Position numbers and translations under genes: made by a program. A stretch of 55,489 nt of DNA. Source: an uncultured Synergistales bacterium (GTDB taxonomy: Bacteria; Synergistota; Synergistia; Synergistales; Aminobacteriaceae). Each line of letters begins with the position of its first letter. Within the stretch, counting starts at the first letter, position 1. The stretch spans positions 43,549-99,037 of the forward strand of contig CAJOEW010000022.1 of assembly GCA_905233525.1 (NCBI GenBank), given 5' to 3'. The notes under the pieces are model-generated. The model worked only from the letters and a program-made list of their open reading frames with translations. It was not told where the DNA came from and ran no database searches. Shown one piece after another: positions 42,848 through 50,763 of this stretch.

Positions 42848-44160
42848 AATTTTAAAATTTCCGCCTCTAAAATTTTTGAAAGCTCATCAACTTTTTCAGC
42901 CTCTTTAGCTTCAACGAGAATGCGCATCAACGGTTCAGTACCGGAAGCACGAATAAAGACGCGGCCGTTATTTTTCAAATCAGCCTGATATTTTTCAGCG
43001 ATCGAATTTATTTTCATCATGTCAATTTCATCGCGAGGACGTGTTAATTTTAAGTTCGTTAATTTTTGTGCGTAACGTCCAAATCTGTCGACTAAAGTAT
43101 TTATATCCTCGTTTAATTCGTGAATTGCATTAAGAAATAACATAGCTGTACAAACTCCATCGCCTGTACTTGTGAAATTATTTACGATAATATGTCCTGA
43201 CTGTTCACCGCCTAAAGCTGCACCTGAATTTCTCATTTCATCAAGGACATAACGATCGCCGACAGGACATCTCAAAGTTTTTATACCTTCGTTCATTAAA
43301 TGACTTTCGAGCGCCATATTACTCATAACTGTAACGACTGTTTTGGAGCTTCCGGAATAATTTTTTGATTTCAGCCACCGCGCAAGCACCCATAAAATTA
43401 TATCGCCGTCAATAATTCTGCCGTGAGAATCACATGCAAGCACTCGATCAGCATCACCATCAAACGCAAATCCTAACGACATATTATTATTTTTGACATA
43501 GCTTATTAAATTTTCCATGTGCATGACTCCGGCATTTAAATTTATATTCATTCCGTTAAAATCAGAAGCTATGATATCTCCGTTCAATCCTGTATCAGCT
43601 AATAATTCAGGAATAACGACGCTCGCTGCACCATTAGCACAATCAAATGCTATACGGTCAAATTTGAATTTTAATAATGAAGCTAAATGCTTTGAATAAT
43701 TTATTACTGCGTCCGGAATGTCATATATACTGCCGATTTTATTGCGAGGTGTATTTTTTTGTAAGTCGTGTTCTAAAATTTGTTCGATTTGAAATTCTTC
43801 GTCATCTGACAATTTGCAGCCGTCTTTACCTAAAAATTTAATGCCGTTATATTCCGCTGGATTATGTGAAGCACTTATAACCGCTCCGCCGTCAGTATGA
43901 AAATTTTTTATAACCCAGCTTACTCCAGGCGTAGGAATAATTCCTGTTAAATAAACGTCCGCTCCTTCCGAAGCCATACCTGAAAATAACGCGCCTTCTA
44001 ACATTCTGCAGCTTTGTCGAGTGTCTTGGCCTATTATAATTTTTTTAGCACCGCTGAATCTCACAAACGCACGGCCTAATTTTATCGCTAGTTCTGGTGT
44101 CATATTTCCGGTATTAGCTAAATCTCTAACGCCGTCCGTACCGAATAATTTTCTGTTCAA
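42841..44160 (-). CDS. glmM: Phosphoglucosamine mutase GlmM
   Basis: A 439-residue enzyme that converts glucosamine-6-phosphate to glucosamine-1-phosphate on the route to UDP-GlcNAc for peptidoglycan. Features are LFGTDGVRDLAN at the start, the phosphoserine loop VISASHNPAEYNG with Ser98, the metal loop FAFDGDADRVLA, the sugar-binding LGGEQSGHII and the phosphate-binding RASGTEPLMRILVEA. The length is normal. The start is TTG at 44160, supported by AGGAGGT. An essential housekeeping gene leads a transcript that continues into the AAA ATPase and the restriction-modification gene. Confidence 0.95.
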   Translation of the reverse strand: MNRKLFGTDGVRDLANTGNMTPELAIKLGRAFVRFSGAKKIIIGQDTRQSCRMLEGALFSGMASEGADVYLTGIIPTPGVSWVIKNFHTDGGAVISASHNPAEYNGIKFLGKDGCKLSDDEEFQIEQILEHDLQKNTPRNKIGSIYDIPDAVINYSKHLASLLKFKFDRIAFDCANGAASVVIPELLADTGLNGDIIASDFNGMNINLNAGVMHMENLISYVKNNNMSLGFAFDGDADRVLACDSHGRIIDGDIILWVLARWLKSKNYSGSSKTVVTVMSNMALESHLMNEGIKTLRCPVGDRYVLDEMRNSGAALGGEQSGHIIVNNFTSTGDGVCTAMLFLNAIHELNEDINTLVDRFGRYAQKLTNLKLTRPRDEIDMMKINSIAEKYQADLKNNGRVFIRASGTEPLMRILVEAKEAEKVDELSKILEAEILKLC

Positions 44161-44247
44161 AATTTTAATACCTCCTGAATTTTAAGTATTTATCGCATAT
44201 TCTAAGCATAAAATCAAATTATCATTCAAGAGGCATTATTAAATATT

Positions 44248-44502
44248 TTATTTTTCCAGCTCTATACCGTCATCACAAAGTGTTTCAGGATCGATATCAA
44301 TTTCATCAGGCCAAGCGACCGTAAAATTTTCAACGCGAGCCTGTTTAAAAAAGCCTGGATTTTTTAATTTTTCGAAGTATGGAATTTTTAACCATGGCTT
44401 CATATCAAAAATTTTTGTTTTGCCGTCTTTGAAAGTAACCAGCAATTTATAATCATCCTCGGTTTTAACGTCGGTTACAGTCCAACAATCTATATTATTC
44501 AT
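44248..44502 (-). CDS. DUF2442 domain protein
   Basis: An 84-residue protein with the DUF2442 pattern: DVKTEDDYKLLVTFKDGKTK, FDMKPWL, and VAWPDEIDIDPETLCDDGIE at the end. DUF2442 genes very often follow DUF4160 genes and the pair is sometimes annotated as toxin-antitoxin-like, without firm proof. Here the DUF4160 neighbour is a deletion remnant ending eight bases upstream, so the DUF2442 gene may be an orphan left from the pair. 87 bases separate it from glmM downstream. Confidence 0.85.
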   Translation of the reverse strand: MNNIDCWTVTDVKTEDDYKLLVTFKDGKTKIFDMKPWLKIPYFEKLKNPGFFKQARVENFTVAWPDEIDIDPETLCDDGIELEK

Positions 44503-44510
44503 GATTTTTT

Positions 44511-44625
44511 TTATCTCAACGGTTCGATCTTGTAAGGCTGTTCATTATTTTGAGCTATTTCCCAATCCGCATAAAGTTCATCATGATGAATATCAGCCCA
44601 TGCAGCTATATATTTACACGGGCAA
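44511..44625 (-). pseudogene. DUF4160 gene remnant with internal deletion
   Basis: The minus strand keeps AAGGAG (44640-44635) and, nine bases on, TTG CCC GTG (44625-44617), which encodes the usual DUF4160 start Met-Pro-Val. Directly after this, in another frame, stands the usual C-terminal third: KYIAAWADIHHDELYADW followed by EIAQNNEQPYKIEPLR and a stop at 44513-44511. About 40 residues of the middle are missing. The stop is eight bases before the DUF2442 start, the normal spacing of the pair. The gene is therefore inactive unless the assembly has lost bases here. Confidence 0.7.
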
Positions 44626-44662
44626 AATTTCCAACTCCTTTTAAATATTATTATTTGCCTTA

Positions 44663-46126
44663 TCAATTTTCACCAGGCTGGACGGCTCCCCCCCCCCCTA
44701 AATATAAATATCCGTTGAAATTTAATGATACGTTCAAGCCGGGAACAGGAACAAGCAGTAATATTACAAAAAAAGCTGAAAATACCGCGCCAAGAGTTCC
44801 CCAATTTTTTACACCGCGCTCATTATCTTCAATTGCATATTTACGGGCAGCAAGACACGTATAACAAAATCCTATCGCGCCTCCCACTGAAGCCATATCA
44901 AATATAGTTCCAAGAACAGAACGCCCTAATAAACACGATAACATTGAGACAAGCATACAAAATATTACGGCATTCCTTGGAACGTTATTATTATTTATGG
45001 AGCTGAACCATTTTGGAATAATCCGCTCGCATGACATTGCATATAATAATCTGCTCGTCGCCATGTAAAAGCCGCAAATCCCTGTAAACATCGCCGCAAG
45101 TACTGACGCTGATATGAAAAATAATCCGGCCTTGCCTAAAACTGAATAACTTACTCCAAGCGTAGGAATAGCTGACACGCCGTCGAGATTTTTAAGATCA
45201 TTTATATATTCAATCCAGTTAGAATAATTCTCAGGAACATATGAACACGCTAAAAACGTTAACGCAATATAAACAATACAGCCGCATAAAATACTGGAAT
45301 CCATTATTACTTTTACACGATCGTTTGAAAAATTAGACTCCTCCGAAAACTGCGGGACTGTATCAAATCCTACGAACGACATAGGAGCCGTTACAAATAC
45401 CGCTATAATCTGAGATATAATGCTCTCGCCTGAATTGTCATTGAACATCGGTTTTAAATGCAGTCCATTGCCTGAAACGTTTATAAATGTCACGCCTCCT
45501 AATACGATTACAATGCCGCCGATTAAAATAAATACCATTATAGTCTGCAATATTCCCGTTATGCGTGCTCCTAATGTGCATATAAAAGCAAATGTAATCA
45601 ATGCAAGACAGGCAATCAAAATTTCACCGAAATATACATCATAGCCGGACACGTTATAATGAAATCCAAACTCAAAGAAATCTCCGTATAACGTTCTCAT
45701 AATTAAATTTAATGCCGTGGCGTTCAATGGTATTACGCATAAATATGACAGACTTAAAAACCATGCGCATATGAAACCGTTCGCACGTCCAAAAGCTTTT
45801 CCGGCATATACAAATTCACCGCCTGACGATGGAAATTTTTTTATCATATAGCTGTAACTGTAAGAAATTATTAACATGATAAACGCGGCTAATTCTATTG
45901 CTGCCATTGTTCCTAAAGGGCCTGCACTGTTTAAAAATACAGCTCCAGGCATTATAAAAGCACTCCAGCCGATAACACAGCCAAAAGCTAACGCCCAGAC
46001 GTTCATCGGTGATAATGCACGCTTTAAATGATCCTTACTCATTTGTTTTTTTATCAGCTCTCTTGAATCTTGAAAATGAAAATATTTTGGCATTATATCA
46101 CGCGCTGGTGTTATACTGATTTGCAC
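44663..46126 (-). CDS. APC family amino acid permease, C-terminus possibly truncated
   Basis: An inner-membrane permease of up to 487 residues with about eleven hydrophobic helices. The N-terminal helix has the APC pattern ALAFGCVIGWSAFIMPGAVF. Later come KKFPSSGGEFVYAGKAFGRA, FVTAPMSFVGFDTVPQFSEE and GICGFYMATSRLLYAMS. It should exchange or import amino acids or polyamines. The protein ends soon after helix 11 with GYLYLGGGGAVQPGEN, where relatives usually continue into a twelfth helix. The change occurs at an 11-base G tract on the coding strand. The first Met at 46126 gives an unusually long N-terminus; Met12 or Met29 (MSKDHLKRALSP) are likely alternatives. Divergent from the histidine kinase gene. 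Confidence 0.82.
   Translation of the reverse strand: MQISITPARDIMPKYFHFQDSRELIKKQMSKDHLKRALSPMNVWALAFGCVIGWSAFIMPGAVFLNSAGPLGTMAAIELAAFIMLIISYSYSYMIKKFPSSGGEFVYAGKAFGRANGFICAWFLSLSYLCVIPLNATALNLIMRTLYGDFFEFGFHYNVSGYDVYFGEILIACLALITFAFICTLGARITGILQTIMVFILIGGIVIVLGGVTFINVSGNGLHLKPMFNDNSGESIISQIIAVFVTAPMSFVGFDTVPQFSEESNFSNDRVKVIMDSSILCGCIVYIALTFLACSYVPENYSNWIEYINDLKNLDGVSAIPTLGVSYSVLGKAGLFFISASVLAAMFTGICGFYMATSRLLYAMSCERIIPKWFSSINNNNVPRNAVIFCMLVSMLSCLLGRSVLGTIFDMASVGGAIGFCYTCLAARKYAIEDNERGVKNWGTLGAVFSAFFVILLLVPVPGLNVSLNFNGYLYLGGGGAVQPGEN
44688..44698. repeat. Homopolymer tract of eleven C residues in the permease gene
   Basis: Eleven consecutive C residues on the plus strand (G on the coding strand) in a very AT-rich background. 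The written frame gives four Gly and seven more residues before the stop. One base more gives a stop nine codons after the tract starts being read differently (ending PAW). One base fewer extends the tail to end in NNNI. Tracts of this kind are prone to slippage in replication and also in sequencing. Confidence 0.9.
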
Positions 46127-46188
46127 GCGGATTTTTTATAATTTTAAACCGTGTATATATTTTTCTCGTTAGGGAGATTTTTTTCTGC

Positions 46189-48012
46189 ATGGCATTATTA
46201 GAAAGAGTTTGGCTTGAGTTTGTAACGCTGCCTTTTTTAATCGTAATGAGCGGCGCTTTAGCTTTTAGATTCGGTGTAACTGCGGAAGCTAACAGACGTT
46301 TTTTTGAGCTTGTTTTATCGACGACGATAGCGGCATTTGTGGAACTATTGTCTGAATTTCATCCAGGGCATATTTTTTTGAAACGTGCTTATTATATCGC
46401 CATGAATATAAATGCGTGGTGTTTGCTGCGTTATGTTTCTGCGTATGTAAATGCTTCACGCTCTGCTGTAAGAATTCTTAATAATTATTTATTATATGTC
46501 TGTGCTTTAATGCCTTTAATGCTGCATGATAATAACTCTCTTTTCGGTGTATTAAATTTTACGTCAGCAGTAATTTTTATAATTCAGGCTTTTGGTTTGC
46601 AGATCATATTTCAAAAACGTTACAGGTCTGAAGAATTTTTGTTGATGAATTTTTCGTTTGTATTATTGCTGGACGCTTTTATATTGCAGTTTATTTTTGA
46701 TATCGGCATTCAAATCGTATACACGGCTGCGACAGTATTTTTATTTTTCACGTTCTTTTATCTTGAAGCGCCTGCACACCGTTCGATTATCAACACACAG
46801 CGAGCTACGAAAATAGCCAGACGAATAACCGAAGAAGCCATTGAACGCGCAAATAAATCAAGTCAGGCTAAAAGCGATTTTCTTGCAACGACTTCACACG
46901 AAATTAGAACGCCTATGAATGCAATTTTAGGTATGAACGAGATGATCATCAACGAGACGAACGATCCTGAAACGAAAAAACATGCTATAGACATTCGCAA
47001 CGCCGGTAATCATTTGCTGAATATAATAAATAACATTCTGGACATCTCAAAAATTGAAGCCGGCAAAATGGAAATTTTTAACAGCGATTATCATTTAGGC
47101 AGCTTAATACGTGAATGCGAGAATTATATTTTTCATTTACTGCGTTCAAAGCCTATAAAATTTCATTCAGACATACCGCAGGATCTTCCTGAACATTTAC
47201 ATGGCGACAGCGTCAGAATAAAACAGATATTACAAAATTTACTGGAAAACGCTGCAAAATATACGAAGTCAGGCAAAATTATTTTAAGCATTAACTACAA
47301 GCTTGAGCCTCATAACGTTGTAGCGCTTGATATTTCAGTTGAAGATACAGGAATCGGAATCCGTGATGAAGAATTGCCGTTATTATTTGAGCCGTTCAGC
47401 CGTGTTAATTTAAACGAGACTAGAAATATTTTAGGTGCCGGCTTAGGATTAACGCTTATACGCAATGTAATTCACATTATGGGCGGTAAGATTGACGTAA
47501 AAAGCAAATACGGCGAAGGCTCTGTTTTTACGGTTAAACTAAAACAGAAAAAAGCTGAATCCGGTGAAGACTTAACGCTTGCTGAATATGACTCGCGCTT
47601 CTTAGAATTTGAAAACGATATAGCCGGCGATGTTGGAGAATTTAAATGTCCTGGCGCTAGAATTTTAGTTGTAGATGATACGCCGGTTAATCTTGTCGTA
47701 GCGAAGGGCATGTTAAAAAAATCAGAGGCTATTATTGACACAGCCGAATCCGGTGAAGACGCATTGAACTTAATGAAATGGCATAAATACGACATAGTTT
47801 TCTTAGATCATTTAATGCCAGGTCTTGACGGTATTGAAACATTAGATCGCGCAAAACGTTCAAATCCTGACACGGTTTACATAGCATTAACAGCGAACGC
47901 CGGTTCAAATTCAAGAGCTACATATTTAGGTTACGGATTTAATGACTATCTGCCGAAGCCTTTTGAGCAGTCCGAGATAAACGCCTTATTACGAAAATTT
48001 ATACGTGAATAA
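46189..48012 (+). CDS. Hybrid sensor histidine kinase with N-terminal membrane domain and receiver
   Basis: A 607-residue membrane kinase. Residues 1-192 hold about six hydrophobic helices resembling a seven-helix type sensor. A coiled linker covers 200-230. The dimerisation domain has His237 in TTSHEIRTPMNAILGMNEM. The catalytic domain has QNLLENAAKYTKSG (N box), VEDTGIGIRDEELPLLFEPF (G1/F) and LGAGLGLTLIRNVIHIMGG (G2). A receiver domain covers about 489-607 with ILVVDDTP, phospho-acceptor Asp540 in FLDHLMPGLDG and the conserved Lys of YLPKPF. AGGGAG precedes the ATG. No separate output regulator follows. The convergent GGDEF gene beyond the terminator may be its partner, which is speculation. 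Confidence 0.92.
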   Translation: MALLERVWLEFVTLPFLIVMSGALAFRFGVTAEANRRFFELVLSTTIAAFVELLSEFHPGHIFLKRAYYIAMNINAWCLLRYVSAYVNASRSAVRILNNYLLYVCALMPLMLHDNNSLFGVLNFTSAVIFIIQAFGLQIIFQKRYRSEEFLLMNFSFVLLLDAFILQFIFDIGIQIVYTAATVFLFFTFFYLEAPAHRSIINTQRATKIARRITEEAIERANKSSQAKSDFLATTSHEIRTPMNAILGMNEMIINETNDPETKKHAIDIRNAGNHLLNIINNILDISKIEAGKMEIFNSDYHLGSLIRECENYIFHLLRSKPIKFHSDIPQDLPEHLHGDSVRIKQILQNLLENAAKYTKSGKIILSINYKLEPHNVVALDISVEDTGIGIRDEELPLLFEPFSRVNLNETRNILGAGLGLTLIRNVIHIMGGKIDVKSKYGEGSVFTVKLKQKKAESGEDLTLAEYDSRFLEFENDIAGDVGEFKCPGARILVVDDTPVNLVVAKGMLKKSEAIIDTAESGEDALNLMKWHKYDIVFLDHLMPGLDGIETLDRAKRSNPDTVYIALTANAGSNSRATYLGYGFNDYLPKPFEQSEINALLRKFIRE

Positions 48013-48019
48013 AAAAAAA

Positions 48020-48048
48020 CGCTCTCAAATAAATTTCAAACGAGAGCG
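48020..48048 (+). terminator. Rho-independent terminator after the hybrid kinase
   Basis: CGCTCTC (48020-48026) pairs with GAGAGCG (48042-48048), followed by a T-rich stretch up to 48063. An A run before the stem makes it usable on the minus strand too. Confidence 0.8.
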
Positions 48049-48054
48049 CATAAA

Positions 48055-48168
48055 TTATTTTTTAAAATTTAAGCCTTTCGATATATGAACGTAACATTCC
48101 CGGCTGTTTAATAATTTGTGAGTGTTCCAGTTTTTGCGCGGTGAAGCGTTTACGAATAAAGCTTTCAT
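48055..48168 (-). pseudogene. Remnant of a flavodoxin-like NAD(P)H-dependent FMN reductase gene
   Basis: A 37-codon minus-strand frame begins MKALFVNASPRKNWNTHKLL. This matches the first strand and the FMN-phosphate loop (SPRK-x-x-NT) of iron-sulfur flavoprotein/NADPH-dependent FMN reductases. After this it reads NSRECYVHISKGLNFKK and stops. The normal 180-200 residue body is missing, so an internal deletion has probably removed most of the gene. No strong ribosome binding site is seen. It lies 72 bases after the GGDEF gene on the same strand. Confidence 0.6.
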
Positions 48169-48240
48169 GAAAAAAATATTCTCACTCAAATAATATCGCT
48201 CGATTATCTCACATGTTCATGAGCTTTTCACGCCGGCAGA

Positions 48241-49098
48241 TTATTTATTTATATCGCAGGTGAAAATTTTACAGCATGCACGGCCGGAATTTTTAGCACA
48301 ATATAACGCTCGGTCGCTTTCCTGTAATAATTGTTCCATTGATTTTTGATTGTCTTGGCTTGATTGGGATATTCCAGCGCTCACGGACAAATTAGACATG
48401 AATAAACAGTTTTGATAATAATCTTCAAGTCTTATTAAAAACATACTGACTTTTTCTGCGACATCATTTATTTTTCGTTTACCGGTCAATATAACAACAA
48501 ATTCATCGCCTCCGAAACGTGCAGGGAAGCCTTCAGGAAATTCGAGCCTTAACATTTTCGCTGTATCTGCCAAAACTTTATCGCCTGTTTGATGTCCGTA
48601 CGTGTCGTTTATTTCTTTGAAGTGGTCGAGATCCATTATTATGCATGTTAAATTTTTTTCGTCTTTATTTTCTTCGAGATATTTCTGTAAATACCAGCGT
48701 GTCGCCAATCCTGTTAAATAATCCTGACGCGCCATTTTAAACATTAATTCGCGGTATTTACGTTCTTTTGAGCTGCCCTGTAATTCTTCGTGTATTCTGA
48801 CTTGGAGTTTACGCAAATAAAATCTAACCGCCTCATCAGTCAAAGGCCAGTTCCATAAATCATAAATATGGCTAAAATCTTCGGCTGTCAGATCATCAAT
48901 TTTTGACGAGCATAAAATATATTTCGGCAGCGGTAATTTCACGGTAGATATAGTCATTATGAAATCGCCCGTCAAATCGTCATCAGCTTTACAGAATATA
49001 TATTCGTATTTTCCAGGCACAGGCAGTTTTTTCATAACGTTTATAGTATGTGTATTAAGTCCATAAGTTTTTATTATTACGGTCTCGTGAGCGTTCAT
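48241..49098 (-). CDS. GGDEF diguanylate cyclase with an unusual N-terminal domain
   Basis: A 285-residue cytoplasmic protein. Residues 1-100 look like a worn receiver-type domain (VIIKTYGLN, FIMTIST, PKYILCSS) but lack a clear acidic pocket and phospho-acceptor. A short coiled linker covers 100-115. The GGDEF domain covers 120-285 with DYLTGLATRWYLQKYLEE, MDLDHFKEINDTYGHQTGD and an intact signature RFGGDEFVVIL (GGDEF at 196-200), so it should make cyclic di-GMP. The RxxD inhibitory site five residues before the signature is absent (FPEG stands there). It lies two bases after the gate-type membrane protein gene, so the two are co-transcribed. Confidence 0.9.
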   Translation of the reverse strand: MNAHETVIIKTYGLNTHTINVMKKLPVPGKYEYIFCKADDDLTGDFIMTISTVKLPLPKYILCSSKIDDLTAEDFSHIYDLWNWPLTDEAVRFYLRKLQVRIHEELQGSSKERKYRELMFKMARQDYLTGLATRWYLQKYLEENKDEKNLTCIIMDLDHFKEINDTYGHQTGDKVLADTAKMLRLEFPEGFPARFGGDEFVVILTGKRKINDVAEKVSMFLIRLEDYYQNCLFMSNLSVSAGISQSSQDNQKSMEQLLQESDRALYCAKNSGRACCKIFTCDINK

Positions 49099-49100
49099 GT

Positions 49101-49985
49101 TTAGAATAATAATGCAATACCGGAAAAAATCAAACTCAAAATTACGAACGGCAGTACAGTCATAAAATTTAATAATAAAATTTTCAACGCCAAATTAAAT
49201 TTAAACAATCCGAAATAATAGCCTGCGTCCTGTCTTAAAATTCTTGTAACGAGTCCTAAAGCGCTTCCTAGTATCAACGAAAATAAAGCCTGCGAATTAT
49301 TTAGACTTCCTGACGCAATTGCACCGCCTGTCAAAGCCAACGCCGAATTAACATGAGCAACAGACGCAGCAGCAACAGCCCAGCCTGACAAAGGAATTAA
49401 CATAAAATTATTTTCAAGCATGGCCTCTAGAAATTTATTTACATACGGCACAATTGAATAGGCTGTCGCGAAAAATAACCATGAAACAGGAAGATAACGC
49501 GCTAATTTTTTCACGAATGATTTTAAATTTATTCTCGTTGTTTTAGCCGTAATAATATTATTAAAATTTTCAGGCTCATCATATTTTTTAAGAAAACATA
49601 ACGCTAAAAAGAATCTCGCTAAACTCCTGCCTATTAAAAATAACGCAAATAGACCTCCCGGAAAACCTGCCAAACCTATCGCAAGCATAAAAGTCATCGG
49701 CCAGCGCTTTAAATATGAAATTAACGGCAGCATTAAAACCGACCAGATTACAATTTTTTCGGAGATTATTTTTTTATCGAGAGATTTAGCTAAAATTCCC
49801 GCGCCTGTTTTTGATGAGCCGATACTGACAGCGAGAGCGAGAGCTGTAATTTTATTTATGCCTTTGATATGTTTTAAAAAATATCCTGCGATATCGAATC
49901 TTAAAATTATTTCGCCGATTGCCAGACTTAAAATAATATCGAGCGTTAATTTTAATTCGCCCGTCAATAAATTTTTTAGCGCCAT
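49101..49985 (-). CDS. Gate/nucleoside-recognition type membrane protein
   Basis: A 294-residue protein with about eight hydrophobic helices. The segment ALAVSIGSSKTGAGILAKSL and the later WAVAAASVAHVNSALALTGG resemble the paired Gate (nucleoside recognition) motifs of the SpmA/FeoB/nucleoside-transporter superfamily, one in each half, which suggests an internal duplication. Similar orphan proteins are annotated as nucleoside recognition domain proteins; their substrate is not known. It overlaps the CbiL-type methylase gene by ten bases, so the two are translationally coupled. A role in corrinoid, cobalt or precursor transport is possible from context only. Confidence 0.6.
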   Translation of the reverse strand: MALKNLLTGELKLTLDIILSLAIGEIILRFDIAGYFLKHIKGINKITALALAVSIGSSKTGAGILAKSLDKKIISEKIVIWSVLMLPLISYLKRWPMTFMLAIGLAGFPGGLFALFLIGRSLARFFLALCFLKKYDEPENFNNIITAKTTRINLKSFVKKLARYLPVSWLFFATAYSIVPYVNKFLEAMLENNFMLIPLSGWAVAAASVAHVNSALALTGGAIASGSLNNSQALFSLILGSALGLVTRILRQDAGYYFGLFKFNLALKILLLNFMTVLPFVILSLIFSGIALLF

Positions 49986-50689
49986 AATAAAACAACGGTC
50001 ATATATTCTTTTATGAGCTTAATATTTTCGAGGCCGTAATAAATTTTTTCATCAGGCGAGCCGGCTTTTTGAACGGTTATAATTTTTTTAAAATTTATTG
50101 ATTGATTTAACTGCTCAATCATCTCGTATAAATTTTCATTAGCAGACGGTTTATATATTGCTGTAACGTCAGAATTTTTTATAGCGTTCAATATTTTTTG
50201 GTCATTTGCTGTAGCTGGTATTATCGTAAATATTTCGTCATTCATTGCCAGGAATTTTTTAGCACAAGCGCACGCAACAGAATGAGCCGATATTCCTGGG
50301 ATAATTTCAAGCTCAATATCAGGCAGTAATTTTTTCAACGCGTCATATAAATATTTTCCAGTAGAATATAAAACAGAATCGCCGATAACAGGAAAATATA
50401 TCACGCGCGAATTTTTTATGACTTGTAACAAATTTTCAAGCTGGTCAAAAATAATTTGTTCTCGTTCAGATTCGTTTAACGTCATTGGAAATAATAACGG
50501 CGTTAAAATTTTTTCAGGCGAGTATTTTAAAATTATTCTTTCTGCGATTCCCTGAACATTTATTTTTGAGCGAGGAACTAGAATTAAATCAGAGTTATGC
50601 AGCGCGTCAAGAGCTTTTAAAGATATTAAATCACTTTCACCGGCTCCGATACCAGCGATTATAATTTTGTGCGTAATAATTTTTAACAA
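49976..50689 (-). CDS. cbiL: Precorrin-2/cobalt-factor II C20-methyltransferase (CbiL/CobI) family
   Basis: A 237-residue SAM-dependent tetrapyrrole methylase of normal length. Motifs are IIAGIGAGESDLISLKALDA near the start, IYFPVIGDSVLYSTGKYLYD (SAM and substrate loop) and ELEIIPGISAHSVACACAKK, then LAMNDEIFTIIPAT, which is the CobI/CbiL form. The usual G-x-G-x-G-D loop reads GAGESD, a common variant. It would add the C20 methyl group during corrin ring synthesis. No other cobalamin genes lie in the window, so it is either a displaced pathway member or has a specialised role with the membrane protein it overlaps. AAAGGAGG stands before the ATG. Confidence 0.82.
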   Translation of the reverse strand: MLKIITHKIIIAGIGAGESDLISLKALDALHNSDLILVPRSKINVQGIAERIILKYSPEKILTPLLFPMTLNESEREQIIFDQLENLLQVIKNSRVIYFPVIGDSVLYSTGKYLYDALKKLLPDIELEIIPGISAHSVACACAKKFLAMNDEIFTIIPATANDQKILNAIKNSDVTAIYKPSANENLYEMIEQLNQSINFKKIITVQKAGSPDEKIYYGLENIKLIKEYMTVVLLWR

Positions 50690-50763
50690 GCCTCCTTTAA
50701 ATTTGAAGTATAGTACAATTACACAGGATAATAATATTATAAAAAATGAGAGGTGAATCTTTC

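Noticed and set aside
50690-50745. Cobalamin riboswitch upstream of the CbiL-type gene
   Set aside because: Only 56 bases separate the divergent genes here, far too short for that riboswitch, and no B12-box-like motif is seen.
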